64,000 bases of DNA. Origin: VRUE01 sp963745915. Its GTDB lineage: Bacteria > Actinomycetota > Thermoleophilia > Solirubrobacterales > 70-9. The position numbers were made by a program, and so were the translations under genes. The stretch lies in NCBI GenBank assembly GCA_963745915.1, contig CAVUZA010000002.1:620001-684000 (forward strand). Reading direction: 5' to 3'. The notes beneath the pieces were generated by a model that was given only the letters and a program-made list of their open reading frames with translations, ran no database searches and was not told where the DNA came from. Of this stretch, positions 52,412-61,768 are shown piece after piece; within the stretch, counting starts at the first letter, position 1; each line of letters opens with the position of its first letter.

Positions 52412-53538
52412 AGATCTGCCTCTTCGAGTGGAACGCGGGCGGACACCACAATTTCTACGCCCAGGCGTTTGCCGACGCGCTCGCCGACCACGCAGAGGTC
52501 GTATTGGCGGCGTCGGACCAGCTGCTTGGCAATATCGACACCTCGCGGATAGAGACGGTCTCGCTGGGCGATGCCCGGCCGCGGCCGGGCTCGGCGCCGG
52601 GAACGGACAAGGCGACCTTGGCGAAGCGCGAAATCGAGCTGCTCCGGGACGCAGTCGCGGAGACGCAGCCGGACCACGCCGCCGTGCTCTTCGCCGACCC
52701 GGTCCTGCGGTGGCTCGCCGCCGCTCCCACCCTTCCCTGCCGAATGAGCATCTTCATCATGTTCGCCACGGCTCACTTCCCGCGCGCCTATCACCTGCCA
52801 CTCAGCACCAAGGAAAGAATCAGCGCCGAGTACAAGGAGCTCAATATCCGGCGCTGGCGCCGCCGCGACGATGCCAACGAGATCTTCGGCCTGGACGTCG
52901 AGGCGGTGGATCGATGGCAGCGGCGGGGAGGCGCTCCAGCCCGGTGGCTGCCCGAGCCGCGCCTCGAACTCGAGCCGGAGCCGCTGCCAGGTCGGGAGCG
53001 CCACGGCTGCTTCATGTTCGGAGCCATCGACGAACGCAAGGGGATTGACCGGCTGGCGACGGCGCTCGCCGAGGGATGCAAGGGCCTCGAACTCTCGATG
53101 TACGGGGCCGTGGCGCCGGAGTACCGCGATCGGTTGAGCGAGGAGATCGAGGCGCTGCGCACCGCCGGAATCGTTCTCGACACGGACTTCACGCGCGTGC
53201 CATATGCGGACGCTATGGCGCGAATGGCATCGGCCCGGTGTGCGCTGCTCTCGTTCGGCTGGCGCCCCTCGGGGTCGCGGGTCCTGCTCGAGGCGGCGGT
53301 CGCAAGGACGCCGGTCGTGGTCAGCAGCGACAGCGCTGTGGGCAGGCTGGTGGAGCGGCACGGGCTGGGAGTCACGGCCCCGCCGGACGACTCCCGGGCG
53401 CTGCGTGAGGCGATTCTCGCCCTGGCGAACGACCCAGACGCAGTCGAGAGGTACGCCGACAGCATGAGGCGGTACGCGGAGAAGCTGCACGGCGACCGCT
53501 TTCCGGTCGAGGTGCGCGCGGCCTTCGGCCTCGCCTGA
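52408..53538 (+). CDS. GT-B fold glycosyltransferase (GT4-like)
   Basis: 376 residues: the N-terminal part (KICLFEWNAGGHHNFYAQAF) and C-terminal donor-binding segment (FGWRPSGSRVLLEAAVARTPVVVSS, then GLGVTAPPDD) are GT4-like. The middle, with FMFGAIDERKGIDRLATAL, is typical too. The base use is a little less GC-rich than that of its neighbours. ATG overlaps the flippase stop. The sugar is unknown. Confidence 0.84.
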   Translation: MKICLFEWNAGGHHNFYAQAFADALADHAEVVLAASDQLLGNIDTSRIETVSLGDARPRPGSAPGTDKATLAKREIELLRDAVAETQPDHAAVLFADPVLRWLAAAPTLPCRMSIFIMFATAHFPRAYHLPLSTKERISAEYKELNIRRWRRRDDANEIFGLDVEAVDRWQRRGGAPARWLPEPRLELEPEPLPGRERHGCFMFGAIDERKGIDRLATALAEGCKGLELSMYGAVAPEYRDRLSEEIEALRTAGIVLDTDFTRVPYADAMARMASARCALLSFGWRPSGSRVLLEAAVARTPVVVSSDSAVGRLVERHGLGVTAPPDDSRALREAILALANDPDAVERYADSMRRYAEKLHGDRFPVEVRAAFGLA

Positions 53539-53540
53539 GC

Positions 53541-54476
53541 ATGGCTCTAACCATTTACATTCCCACGCTACGCGCCGGCGATCGACTCGCTCGCACACTC
53601 CTGGCTCTCGAGCAACAGGCCGGCGAGCAACCCGAGGTCGTCATCGCAGACAACAGCGATGACGGCGCCGGTGGCGCGCTGGCAGGCGAGCGCTTCCCTT
53701 GGGTGCGAACGGTGGAGTTCGGCGAGAACCTCGGCTTCGGCAGGGCGCTCAATCGTGCCGTCGCGGTCGAGCCGGGCGACCCGATCGTCTTCCTCAACGA
53801 CGACGTGACCGTCGAACCTGACTTCTGTCAGGCCCTGCGTGCGGCCTCAGCGGGCGGAGTGGAGATGGCGGCGGCGGTGCTGCTCAGCGAACGCGACCCC
53901 AGCCGTATCGACTCCGCCGGGGTGGTCGCCGACCGAACTCTGCTCGGCTTCGACTACCTCAACGGCGAGCCGGTCGAGGTGCTCGAGACGGCGCCCAACC
54001 CACTCGGACCGACGGGCGGCGCCGCCCTGTTCAGGCGTGACGCCTTCGAGGCCGTAGGCGGCTTCGACGAGCGCATGTTCCTCTACTACGAGGACCTCGA
54101 CCTCGCCCTCCGACTCCGCGCCGAGGGCGGCTGCTGCCAGCTTGTCCCCTCCGCGCGCGGAATCCACGCCTATTCGGAGACGATGGGGGCGAGGTCTGCC
54201 GCCAAGTACGAGAGGACCGGCTGGAGCCGTGGCTACATGCTGCGCAGCTACGGCTTCGCGCATCGCCCCGCCCTCCTTGCGCGCGCGATCACGGCAGAGA
54301 CTGCGATCTGCGCGGGTCAACTGATTCGCGACCGCACCGCACGGGGTGCGGTCGGGCGCATTCGGGGCTGGCGGGCGGCGGCGGCCGGAGCAGGAAGGGA
54401 TTTCAGGACCGATTCGCTGCTCGACATCTCGCTGCGAGAGGCGCTGGAACTGCGCCGGCGCCGACACTCCGGCTGA
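53541..54476 (+). CDS. GT2 glycosyltransferase
   Basis: 311 residues: LTIYIPTLRAGDRLARTLLA, VIADNSDDGAGG, FGRALNRAVAVEPGDPIVFL, then NDDVTVEP (DDx metal site) and MFLYYEDLDLALRLRAEGG. Same GT2 subgroup as the genes at 40715 and 46930. It starts two bases after the preceding stop and closes the run that began at 46930; the next gene follows after 41 bases. Confidence 0.87.
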   Translation: MALTIYIPTLRAGDRLARTLLALEQQAGEQPEVVIADNSDDGAGGALAGERFPWVRTVEFGENLGFGRALNRAVAVEPGDPIVFLNDDVTVEPDFCQALRAASAGGVEMAAAVLLSERDPSRIDSAGVVADRTLLGFDYLNGEPVEVLETAPNPLGPTGGAALFRRDAFEAVGGFDERMFLYYEDLDLALRLRAEGGCCQLVPSARGIHAYSETMGARSAAKYERTGWSRGYMLRSYGFAHRPALLARAITAETAICAGQLIRDRTARGAVGRIRGWRAAAAGAGRDFRTDSLLDISLREALELRRRRHSG

Positions 54477-54517
54477 GCCAGATCAAGGAAACAGACGGGG
54501 GACGGGTTGCGCATAAG

Positions 54518-55528
54518 ATGCCCGCCATGGCAGAGCAAGGGAACGATGGCGCCGTCCTGATCACCGGCGGCGGCGGCTTCATCGGCGGCCACCTGGTCGC
54601 CGAGCTGCTGCGCCAGGGGCGCGAGGTGCGCGCCGTGGACTGCAAGCCCCTCGAGGAGTGGCACCAGGTCTTCGAGACCGCCGACAACCGCGTCCTCGAC
54701 GTCTCCCTGCTGGAGGCGGCCCGCGAGGCGGTCGATGGCACGACCGAGGTCTACAACCTCGCCGCCGATATGGGCGGGATGGGCTTCATCGAGGGCAACA
54801 AGGCGCTCTGCATGCTCTCCGTGCTGCCCTCCACCCACGTCCTGATCGCCGCCCGCGACGCCGGCGTGGAGCGCTTCTTCTACTCCTCCTCGGCCTGCGT
54901 TTACGCGGCCGAGAAGCAGGAGACCCCAGAGGTACCGGCGCTGAAGGAGTCTGACGCCTACCCGGCGATGCCCGAGGACGGCTACGGCTGGGAGAAGCTC
55001 TTCTCCGAGCGCATGTGCCGCCACTTCATGGAGGACTTCGGCATCGAGACGAGGGTCGCCCGCTACCACAATGTCTACGGCCCCGAGGGGACCTGGACCG
55101 GTGGGCGCGAGAAGGCTCCCGCAGCCATCTGCCGCAAGGTGGCCGAAGCCCAGCTCAGCGGCCGCCACGAGATCGAGATCTGGGGCGACGGCAAGCAGAC
55201 CCGCAGCTTCATGTACATCGACGACTGCGTGCAGGGGACGCTGAGCATCGCCTCGGGCCCGCGCATCGACCCGATCAACCTCGGCTCCTCGGAGCTGGTC
55301 ACGATCAACGGCCTGGTCGACATCGTCGAGGGCATCGCCGGCGTCGAGCTCGAGCGCAGCTACAAGCTCGATGCACCGCAGGGCGTGCGCGGGCGCAACT
55401 CCGACAACACGCTGATCGAGCAGACCTACGGCTGGCAGCCCTCGATCAGCCTGCGCGAGGGGCTGGAGAAGACCTACGCCTGGGTGCACGAGCAGGTCGA
55501 GCGCAGCCTCATGGGCTCGCCCAGCTAA
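54518..55528 (+). CDS. GDP-mannose 3,5-epimerase homologue
   Basis: 336 residues closely resembling plant/bacterial GME: VLITGGGGFIGGHLVAELL, NLAADMGGMGFIEGNKALC, SSSACVYAAE (Cys in the catalytic position), GYGWEKL (YxxxK), RYHNVYGPEGTWTGGREKAP with the catalytic Lys, and WGDGKQTRSFMYIDDC. GME turns GDP-D-mannose into GDP-L-galactose or GDP-L-gulose. A surface polymer with such a sugar is suggested. ATG at 54518 (or 54527). The minus-strand gene beyond converges with a 15-base gap. Confidence 0.85.
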   Translation: MPAMAEQGNDGAVLITGGGGFIGGHLVAELLRQGREVRAVDCKPLEEWHQVFETADNRVLDVSLLEAAREAVDGTTEVYNLAADMGGMGFIEGNKALCMLSVLPSTHVLIAARDAGVERFFYSSSACVYAAEKQETPEVPALKESDAYPAMPEDGYGWEKLFSERMCRHFMEDFGIETRVARYHNVYGPEGTWTGGREKAPAAICRKVAEAQLSGRHEIEIWGDGKQTRSFMYIDDCVQGTLSIASGPRIDPINLGSSELVTINGLVDIVEGIAGVELERSYKLDAPQGVRGRNSDNTLIEQTYGWQPSISLREGLEKTYAWVHEQVERSLMGSPS

Positions 55529-55543
55529 CGAGCTTCGGCTGGA

Positions 55544-57505
55544 TCAGCGTCGCATCGGCCGCTTCGGCAGCTGGAATTCGAACTCGCCTACGGTCTGCAC
55601 CGTTTTGAACTCGTCGAAGATGTAGCCGACAAGAGGGTCGGTCTCGTCGGGCGGGGTGCCGTGCAGCCAGCTGGCGTCGGCGAGGCCGTCGTCGCGGATC
55701 GCGCAGGGACGGGGGGAGGCCCGCATCTGGTCGACGACGCGCTGCTGCTGATCGAGTGGGAGCACGATCGGCCAAGCGCCGGGCGGGTTCGGCTTTGGCG
55801 GCTCGATGCCAGTCCAGATATAGAAGCTGTCGATATTGGGGTAGCCGATTAGGGCGGTGCAGCGATGCTCGTGCAGAAGGTTGACCAACTCGGTGAATTC
55901 TTCGCCCTGCGGGGGGGCGAGGTGCAGCAGGCGGGCGCCCTCGAAGGGCAGAGCCACCCGTTCCCGGTAGGTGACCACGCCACTCGCCCCCGGTGAGACG
56001 ACCGCGTGGAAGCCGAGCACCCCGGCCAGGGCGAGCGCAGCGGCGGTGCTCGCCGCGAGGAAGCGAGGCGCCTCCCAACCGCGACTGGCGCCCCAGGCGC
56101 GCAACTGACCGAGGCCATCGGACAGGCAGATAGCCCCGACGGCGACGAAGGCGACCGAGGAGATGCGGATCTGGCTGCCGGCTACTGGGTAAACCTGCAG
56201 CGTTTGGCAGACAGCGAGCAGGGGCAGGAAGACGCGGGCGAAGCGGCGGTAGCCGGACTCCTCGACGCCAGCCGGTGCGAAGGCGGCGACCCAGGCCAGC
56301 GCCATCGGCAGGGCGATGAAGTTCCCTGAAGGGTTGAGCGAGAGGGGCGCCGAGCCAGAGACCGTGAACCAGATCGTCACCCCGGCGGCAACCCGCAGGA
56401 CGCCCGGCCAGGCCGAGCCACCGGGGCCTCCGCGCAGCCAGAGGCAGAGTCCGGCCGCGGCTACGGCGAGGATCCCCCAGTCCACTGCGGCCCCGGGCGC
56501 AGTGAGCGGGATCATGAATGCTTCGCGCAGCTTCAGGCCCTGGGTGACGATGCCGTCGTAGGCCTCCGCGGCGGTGGTTCCGCCGAGCAGCAGGACCCCG
56601 AGTACCACCGCAGTCGCAACCACCCCGCCGATGGCGGCGGCGAGCAGCCAGCGCCCAAGCGTGGCGTCATCCCCGTCGGACCGACCGCCGGCGGTATGGG
56701 CGGCGACCGCTACGGCCGCCAGGGAGAGCAACTCCAGCACCGCCAGGTCGCGCACCCATTCTTCGCGCAGGTCCGGATACATGATCGCGAAGGGCAGGAG
56801 CAGCAGCGCGGCTATGGCGCCAGCGCGCAGCCAGCGGAGTCGCCGCAAAGGCTCCCAGGTCAACACCGCCGCGAAGATCGCGGCAAGCACCGCGTAGCCG
56901 CCGACGTTGACCTTGGTCAGGACCAGGCAGGCGAGCAGGGCACCGATCGCCGCACCCGAGACGGCGACCCGACGACCCGGCCCGCTCGCCACCAGCAGGG
57001 TCACGGCGCCGAGCAGCGGGGCGATCGCGACCTGGGGATGCATCGGCTCTGCGGCGAGCACGCTGAGCGCCGAGAAGGCGACGACCATCGCGGCGAGCCC
57101 GAGCAGCAGGCGCCCGGTGAGACGCTGGGCGGCAAGGCCGAAGACGACGCTGGTCGCGACCCAGACGAAGCCGACGATCAGACGGCTGGCGTCGTTCGTC
57201 ACCGCCCATCCGGTCAGGGCGAAGAAGCCGCCGAAAACGTCGAAGAAAAAGGGGCCGTAGGCGGCGTAGACGTCGCGGTAGAGCACCTGGCCATCGGCGA
57301 AGGCCCGCACGGCAATCAGCAGCGTTCCCTCGTCGTCGTAGAAGGCGAACTGGGTGAAGAGCGCGTAGAAGGCGGCGACCGCGGCACCGAGCGCGAACAC
57401 CGAGTAGGCGATCGCCGCGAGGCCGAGCGGGTGGGCCTCGGCCCAGCGCCGAGCCCCGCCGACGGGAGGCGTGGTCGTCTCGGGAGCAGCGCCTGCCTGG
57501 TCCAC
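55544..57505 (-). CDS. Polytopic membrane protein, GT-C-like
   Basis: About 653 residues with 11-13 membrane segments. A first-loop acidic pair (FAFYDDEGTLLIAVRAF), VLYRDVYAAYGPFFFDVF and MHPQVAIAPL resemble GT39/GT-C enzymes that use polyprenyl-phosphate sugars; the soluble C-terminal quarter has CTALIGYPNIDSFYIW. GTG at 57505 is chosen because TATCTT ends nine bases upstream, although an in-frame GTG at 57559 exists. Divergent from the CDP-paratose epimerase-like gene. Not assigned to a precise family. Confidence 0.68.
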   Translation of the reverse strand: MDQAGAAPETTTPPVGGARRWAEAHPLGLAAIAYSVFALGAAVAAFYALFTQFAFYDDEGTLLIAVRAFADGQVLYRDVYAAYGPFFFDVFGGFFALTGWAVTNDASRLIVGFVWVATSVVFGLAAQRLTGRLLLGLAAMVVAFSALSVLAAEPMHPQVAIAPLLGAVTLLVASGPGRRVAVSGAAIGALLACLVLTKVNVGGYAVLAAIFAAVLTWEPLRRLRWLRAGAIAALLLLPFAIMYPDLREEWVRDLAVLELLSLAAVAVAAHTAGGRSDGDDATLGRWLLAAAIGGVVATAVVLGVLLLGGTTAAEAYDGIVTQGLKLREAFMIPLTAPGAAVDWGILAVAAAGLCLWLRGGPGGSAWPGVLRVAAGVTIWFTVSGSAPLSLNPSGNFIALPMALAWVAAFAPAGVEESGYRRFARVFLPLLAVCQTLQVYPVAGSQIRISSVAFVAVGAICLSDGLGQLRAWGASRGWEAPRFLAASTAAALALAGVLGFHAVVSPGASGVVTYRERVALPFEGARLLHLAPPQGEEFTELVNLLHEHRCTALIGYPNIDSFYIWTGIEPPKPNPPGAWPIVLPLDQQQRVVDQMRASPRPCAIRDDGLADASWLHGTPPDETDPLVGYIFDEFKTVQTVGEFEFQLPKRPMRR

Positions 57506-57514
57506 GGGCCGCTC

Positions 57515-57520
57515 AAGATA
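57515..57520 (-). promoter_or_regulatory. -10 box (TATCTT) of the GT-C-like gene
   Basis: TATCTT on the minus strand, nine bases before GTG 57505. It is one half of a near-palindrome (57517-57544) with the divergent box at 57541. Confidence 0.45.
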
Positions 57521-57540
57521 TAGGCCGCAGCGGCCCGCTA

Positions 57541-57546
57541 TATCGT
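57541..57546 (+). promoter_or_regulatory. -10 box (TATCGT) for the epimerase run
   Basis: TATCGT ends seven bases before an ATG at 57554. That ATG opens an 11-codon frame (stop at 57587-57589) overlapping the epimerase start at 57577 in another frame. Confidence 0.4.
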
Positions 57547-57576
57547 TGCCGCCATGCACCTCGACGAGACGTCCGC

Positions 57577-58644
57577 GTGCGCGTCCTGATCACCGGTGGC
57601 GCTGGGTTCGTCGGCGGCAACCTCGCCGTCGCCCTGGCCGCGCGCCACCCCGACTGGGAGATTGTCGCCCTCGACAACCTGATGCGCCGCGGCTCGGAGC
57701 TCAACCTGCCCCGCCTGCGCGAGGCCGGGGTCGAGTTCGTCCACGGCGACGTGCGCGAGCCGGCCGACCTCGAGGGCGCCGGGCCGTTCGAGGCGATGGT
57801 CGAGTGCTCGGCCGAGCCCTCGGTCCTCGCCGCCTCGGCCGACACGTCCTACTCGGTGCAGACCAACCTGCTCGGGGCCTTCAACTGCCTCGAGCGGGCG
57901 CGCGCCGAGGGCGCCTTCCTCGTCTTCCTCTCGACCAGCCGCGTCTACCCGGTCGCGCCGCAGCTGGAGCTGGTCCTGGAGGAGGGCGAGACCCGCTTCG
58001 AGCTGGCCGCCTCCCAGCCGGTCGCCGGCGCCGGCCCGGATGGCATCTCCGAGGGCTTCCCGATGGCCGGCGCCCGCACCCTCTACGGCGCCACCAAGCT
58101 CGCCGCCGAGCACCTGATCGAGGAGTACGCAGACGCCTTCGGCCTGCGCGCCGTGGTCGACCGCTGCGGCGTGATCGCCGGGCCCTGGCAGATGGGCAAG
58201 GTCGACCAGGGGGTCTTCTCCTGGTGGCTGCTCAGCCACCTCTTCGAGCGCCCCCTCTCCTACATCGGCTACGGCGGCTCGGGCAAGCAGGTGCGCGACC
58301 TGCTGCACGTCGACGACCTGGTCGACCTGGTCGAGGAGCAGCTCGGCGCTCCCGAGCGCTGGAGCGGCGTCGTCGCCAACGTCTCCGGCGGCCGGGAGGG
58401 CAGCCTCTCGCTGCTGGAGACGACCGCGCTCTGCCGCGAGCTGACCGGCAACGAGGTGCCGATCTCCGCCGAGCCGGAGAACCGGCCCGGCGACGTGCCG
58501 GTGTATCTCGGCGACTGCGCCCGGCTTCATTCTCTAACCTCCTGGCGCCCCAGCCGCAGCCCGCGCGACGTGCTCGCCGACCTGCTTGACTGGTCCGCCG
58601 CGCACGAGGATGAGCTGCGAGCGGCGCTGGGGTTCGAGCGCTAG
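57577..58644 (+). CDS. NAD-dependent sugar epimerase, CDP-paratose 2-epimerase-like
   Basis: 355 residues: VLITGGAGFVGGNLAVALA, IVALDNLMRRGSELNLPRL, FVHGDVREPADLE, ECSAEPSVLA, LYGATKLAAEHL (YxxxK) and KQVRDLLHVDDLVDL. The RRGSELNL and CSAEPSV motifs are specific to the CDP-paratose/tyvelose 2-epimerase group; the reaction here is inferred. GTG 57577 gives the family N-terminus; the upstream ATG at 57554 is out of frame. A second, related enzyme follows directly. Confidence 0.84.
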   Translation: MRVLITGGAGFVGGNLAVALAARHPDWEIVALDNLMRRGSELNLPRLREAGVEFVHGDVREPADLEGAGPFEAMVECSAEPSVLAASADTSYSVQTNLLGAFNCLERARAEGAFLVFLSTSRVYPVAPQLELVLEEGETRFELAASQPVAGAGPDGISEGFPMAGARTLYGATKLAAEHLIEEYADAFGLRAVVDRCGVIAGPWQMGKVDQGVFSWWLLSHLFERPLSYIGYGGSGKQVRDLLHVDDLVDLVEEQLGAPERWSGVVANVSGGREGSLSLLETTALCRELTGNEVPISAEPENRPGDVPVYLGDCARLHSLTSWRPSRSPRDVLADLLDWSAAHEDELRAALGFER

Positions 58645-58656
58645 CGACCGAAGACG

Positions 58657-59730
58657 ATGCCGAAGGCGATAGTCACAGGATCGGGGGGCCTGATCGGCTC
58701 CGAGACGGCCACCCGGCTGGTCGAGGCCGGCTACGACGTGGTCGGGATCGAGAACGACACCAGGGCCGCGCTCTTCGGCCCCGACGCCTCGACCGCGCCG
58801 GTCACCCGGCGACTCGAGCGGACGCTGGACGCCTTCCGCACCGCCGAGCTCGACATCCGCGACACCGCGGGGGTCGACCGCGTCTTCGCCGAGGGCGGCA
58901 AGGGGATCGAGCTGGTCGTCCACACCGCTGCCCAGCCCTCCCACGACTGGGCCGCGAGCGACCCGCAGGCCGACTTCGGGATCAACGCCAACGGCACCCT
59001 CAACCTGCTCGAGGCGACCCGCGCGCACTGCCCGGAGGCGACCTTCGTCTTCACCTCGACCAACAAGGTCTACGGCGACACGCCCAACCGCCTGCCGCTG
59101 GAAGACCTGGAGACGCGGCTGGAGCTGCCCGAGGACCACGAGTACTTCCCCGGCATCGACACCTCGATGTCGATCGACATGACGTTGCACTCGCTCTTCG
59201 GCGCCTCCAAGGCGGCCGCCGACCTGCTGGTCCAGGAGTACGGCCGCTACTTCGAGATGCCCACGGTCTGCTTCCGCGGCGGCTGCCTCACCGGCCCCAA
59301 CCACGCCGGCGCCCAGCTGCACGGCTTCCTCGCCTACCTGATGAAGTGCACCGTCACCGGCGAGCCCTACACCGTCTTCGGCTACGAGGGCAAGCAGGTG
59401 CGCGACAACGTCCACAGCGCCGACCTCGTCGACGCCTTCCTGCTCTTCCACGAGCGGCCCCGGGCCGCTGCGGTCTACAACATCGGCGGCGGGCGGGAGA
59501 ACGCCTGCTCGATGCTGGAGGCGATCACGCTCTGCGAGCGGGTCGCCGGGCGCGAGCTCGACTGGACGATGAGCGACGAGGCCCGGGTCGGCGACCATCG
59601 CTGGTGGATCAGCGACCTCGACGAGTTCGGCTCCGAGCACGGCGGCTGGCGGCCCAAGCGCGACCTGGAGACGATCCTGCGCGAGATCCACGAGGCCAAC
59701 GCCGAGCGCTGGGCCTCCGCCCCTGCATGA
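58657..59730 (+). CDS. NAD-dependent sugar epimerase, CDP-paratose 2-epimerase-like
   Basis: 357 residues: AIVTGSGGLIGSETATRLVE, STNKVYGDTPNRLPLED, EYFPGIDTSMSIDMTLHSLF, GASKAAADLLVQEYGRYF, CFRGGCLTGPNHAGAQLHGF and FGYEGKQVRDNVHSADLV, all seen in the RfbE/CDP-tyvelose epimerase family. Two adjacent members suggest successive conversions or two different sugars. Stop overlaps the next start (ATGA). No rfbF/rfbG for CDP-sugar supply lies in the window. Confidence 0.86.
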   Translation: MPKAIVTGSGGLIGSETATRLVEAGYDVVGIENDTRAALFGPDASTAPVTRRLERTLDAFRTAELDIRDTAGVDRVFAEGGKGIELVVHTAAQPSHDWAASDPQADFGINANGTLNLLEATRAHCPEATFVFTSTNKVYGDTPNRLPLEDLETRLELPEDHEYFPGIDTSMSIDMTLHSLFGASKAAADLLVQEYGRYFEMPTVCFRGGCLTGPNHAGAQLHGFLAYLMKCTVTGEPYTVFGYEGKQVRDNVHSADLVDAFLLFHERPRAAAVYNIGGGRENACSMLEAITLCERVAGRELDWTMSDEARVGDHRWWISDLDEFGSEHGGWRPKRDLETILREIHEANAERWASAPA

Positions 59731-60485
59731 AGCTCTCGGTCGTCATCCCCGCATACAACGAGGAGGAGACGGTCGCCGAGACGGTCGAGGGGATCGTCTC
59801 CACCCTGGAGCGCGAGTCGATCGACCACGAGGTGGTCGTCGTCGACGACTCGAGCCTGGACGGCACCGCGGCGGCGGTCGCCGCGGTCGCCGAGCGCCAC
59901 CCCCAGGTCCGTTGCCTGCCCTCCCCCTTCCGCAACGGCTTCGGCTTCGCCGTGCGGGCCGGGCTCGACGCCTTCGAGGGCGACGCGGTGGCGATCGTGA
60001 TGGCCGACGGCTCCGACAGCCCCGACGACCTGGTCGCCTACCAGCGGCTGCTCGAAGAGGGCTACGAGTGCGCCTTCGGCTCGCGCTTCATCCCGGGGGC
60101 CGAGGTGGTCGACTACCCCCGCTACAAGCTGGTGATGAACCGGATCGTCAACTTCGGCATCCGCGTCCTCTTCCGCCACGGCTACAACGACACGACCAAC
60201 GCCTTCAAGGCCTACCGCCGCGAGGTCGTCGAGAACCTGCGGCCCTTCCTCTCCAACCACTTCAACCTCACCGTCGAGCTGCCGCTGAAGGCCGTGGTGC
60301 GCGGCTACAGCTACGGGATCGTGCCGATCTCCTGGACCAACCGCCAGGCCGGCGAGTCGAAGCTGCGCCTCAATGAGATGGGCAGCCGCTACCTGTTCAT
60401 CGTCCTCTACGTCTTCCTCGAGCGCCACCTCAGCCGGGGCGATTACCGCCGCAAGGACGACCCCGCGGCCGGCGCATCCCGGTGA
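59727..60485 (+). CDS. GT2 polyprenyl-phosphate sugar synthase-like glycosyltransferase
   Basis: 252 residues of DPM1/undecaprenyl-phosphate glycosyltransferase type: LSVVIPAYNEEETVAETVEG, VVVVDDSSLDGTAAAV, NGFGFAVRAGLDAFEG, IVMADGSDSPDDL (metal DxS/D motif), NDTTNAFKAYRREVVENL, and SWTNRQAGESKLRL. No C-terminal TM helices, so it acts at the inner face as a peripheral enzyme. It would supply lipid-linked sugars to GT-C proteins such as the next gene, which it overlaps by four bases. Confidence 0.88.
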   Translation: MKLSVVIPAYNEEETVAETVEGIVSTLERESIDHEVVVVDDSSLDGTAAAVAAVAERHPQVRCLPSPFRNGFGFAVRAGLDAFEGDAVAIVMADGSDSPDDLVAYQRLLEEGYECAFGSRFIPGAEVVDYPRYKLVMNRIVNFGIRVLFRHGYNDTTNAFKAYRREVVENLRPFLSNHFNLTVELPLKAVVRGYSYGIVPISWTNRQAGESKLRLNEMGSRYLFIVLYVFLERHLSRGDYRRKDDPAAGASR

Positions 60486-61768
60486 GCTCCTTCTACGAGC
60501 GCCACAAGCTCCCGGTCTGGATCGGCGTCTGGCTGCTGACCCGCTTCGCGATCCTCAGCATGGTCGGCTTCTTCAGCGACGGCCAGTCGCTGGAGGACGT
60601 CTATCTCTACAAGATCTGGTCCGACGGGATCGCGGCCGACCACAGCCTTCCCAGCGGCGAACTGTGGCAGTACCCGCCGGGCGCGGCGTTCCTGCTGGTC
60701 CTGCCCAGGCTCGGCCTCGGCCTGATGAGCTTCGGCGGCGCCTTCGTCTCCACGATGCTCGCCTTCGACCTGGTCGCCTTCGGGCTGATCGCCATGCTCG
60801 CCCGCAGGGAGGGCCGCGACGCCGGCGTCTGGGTCTGGCTGCTGGCGATGCCGATGCTGCACGGGCTGCCGGTGCTGCGCTTCGACCTGGTCGGCGCGAC
60901 GGCGGCGATCGCCGCGCTGGTCGTCATCCACCGACGACCGGTCTGGTTCGGAGCGTTCGTCGGCCTCGGCGCGATGGTGAAAGTGTGGCCGATAGTCGTG
61001 CTCTTCGGCGAGTGGGAATGGCGACGCCTGCTGCGCGCCTGCGCCGGCGTCGCGGCGGCGGTCGCCCTCGTCTTCGCGGCGTCGGCGATCGCCTTCGACG
61101 GCGACCAGCTCGAATTCGTCGGCGAGCAGAACGGCCGCGGACTGCAGATCGAAGCGGTCGCCAGCCTGCCCTGGCACCTCCGCCAGATGGTCACCGGCGT
61201 GCCGCCGGAGGAAGTCTCGCGCTTCGGCGCCACGGAGATCGCCAACGGCCCTTCGGACCTGGTCGCCGGCCTGCTCAAGTGGGCGACCCTTGCCGTGCTG
61301 ATCGGCGCCGCCGTCTGGTGGCGAGCGCGGGCGAAGGCGATTCGCGAGGGCCGCGACGAGCTCGCCGACCCGGTCGTCAGCCGCGACTTCGTCTTTTCCG
61401 TCGTGCTGCTACTGGTCGTGGTCAGCCGCGTGCTCAGCCCCCAGTACATGGTCTGGCTCTTCGGCCTGGCCGCGGTCTCCCTCTGCGAGCGCCGCAGCCG
61501 CGTGGCCAGAGCGAGCTGGATCGTGATCGCCGCCGCCGCCCTCACCACCGCCGCCTACGGACCGCTGGGCGCCTGGGGCCCGGCGCCGATATACGGCTCG
61601 GCGTTCAACATGGTCGTCCGCAACCTGCTCCTGCTCGCCGCCGCCGCCGATGCCGTGGTGGCGATGGTGAAGCTGCTGGGCCGCCGCCCCGCTCTGTCGG
61701 CCTCGGAGGAGTCGCCGGCCGGCACACCCGCGCCGGCGCTTCAGGCCCCACAGAGCAGCAGCGGCTGA
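60482..61768 (+). CDS. Membrane glycosyltransferase, GT87/DUF2029-like
   Basis: 428 residues with about 10 membrane segments. The outer loop DVYLYKIWSDGI and the YPPGAAFLLVL motif fit the GT87 group (PimE-like alpha-mannosyltransferases using polyprenyl-phosphate mannose), as does FDLVGATAAIAAL and LSPQYMVWLFGL near the end. The lipid-linked donor is probably made by the overlapping GT2 gene. GTG overlaps its stop (GTGA). The 3' end overlaps the convergent gene by 28 bases. Confidence 0.8.
   Translation: MSSFYERHKLPVWIGVWLLTRFAILSMVGFFSDGQSLEDVYLYKIWSDGIAADHSLPSGELWQYPPGAAFLLVLPRLGLGLMSFGGAFVSTMLAFDLVAFGLIAMLARREGRDAGVWVWLLAMPMLHGLPVLRFDLVGATAAIAALVVIHRRPVWFGAFVGLGAMVKVWPIVVLFGEWEWRRLLRACAGVAAAVALVFAASAIAFDGDQLEFVGEQNGRGLQIEAVASLPWHLRQMVTGVPPEEVSRFGATEIANGPSDLVAGLLKWATLAVLIGAAVWWRARAKAIREGRDELADPVVSRDFVFSVVLLLVVVSRVLSPQYMVWLFGLAAVSLCERRSRVARASWIVIAAAALTTAAYGPLGAWGPAPIYGSAFNMVVRNLLLLAAAADAVVAMVKLLGRRPALSASEESPAGTPAPALQAPQSSSG

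Noticed and set aside
57517..57544. Near-palindrome GATATA...TATATC as an operator
   Set aside because: Explained by two back-to-back -10 boxes, each at leaderless distance from a start codon.
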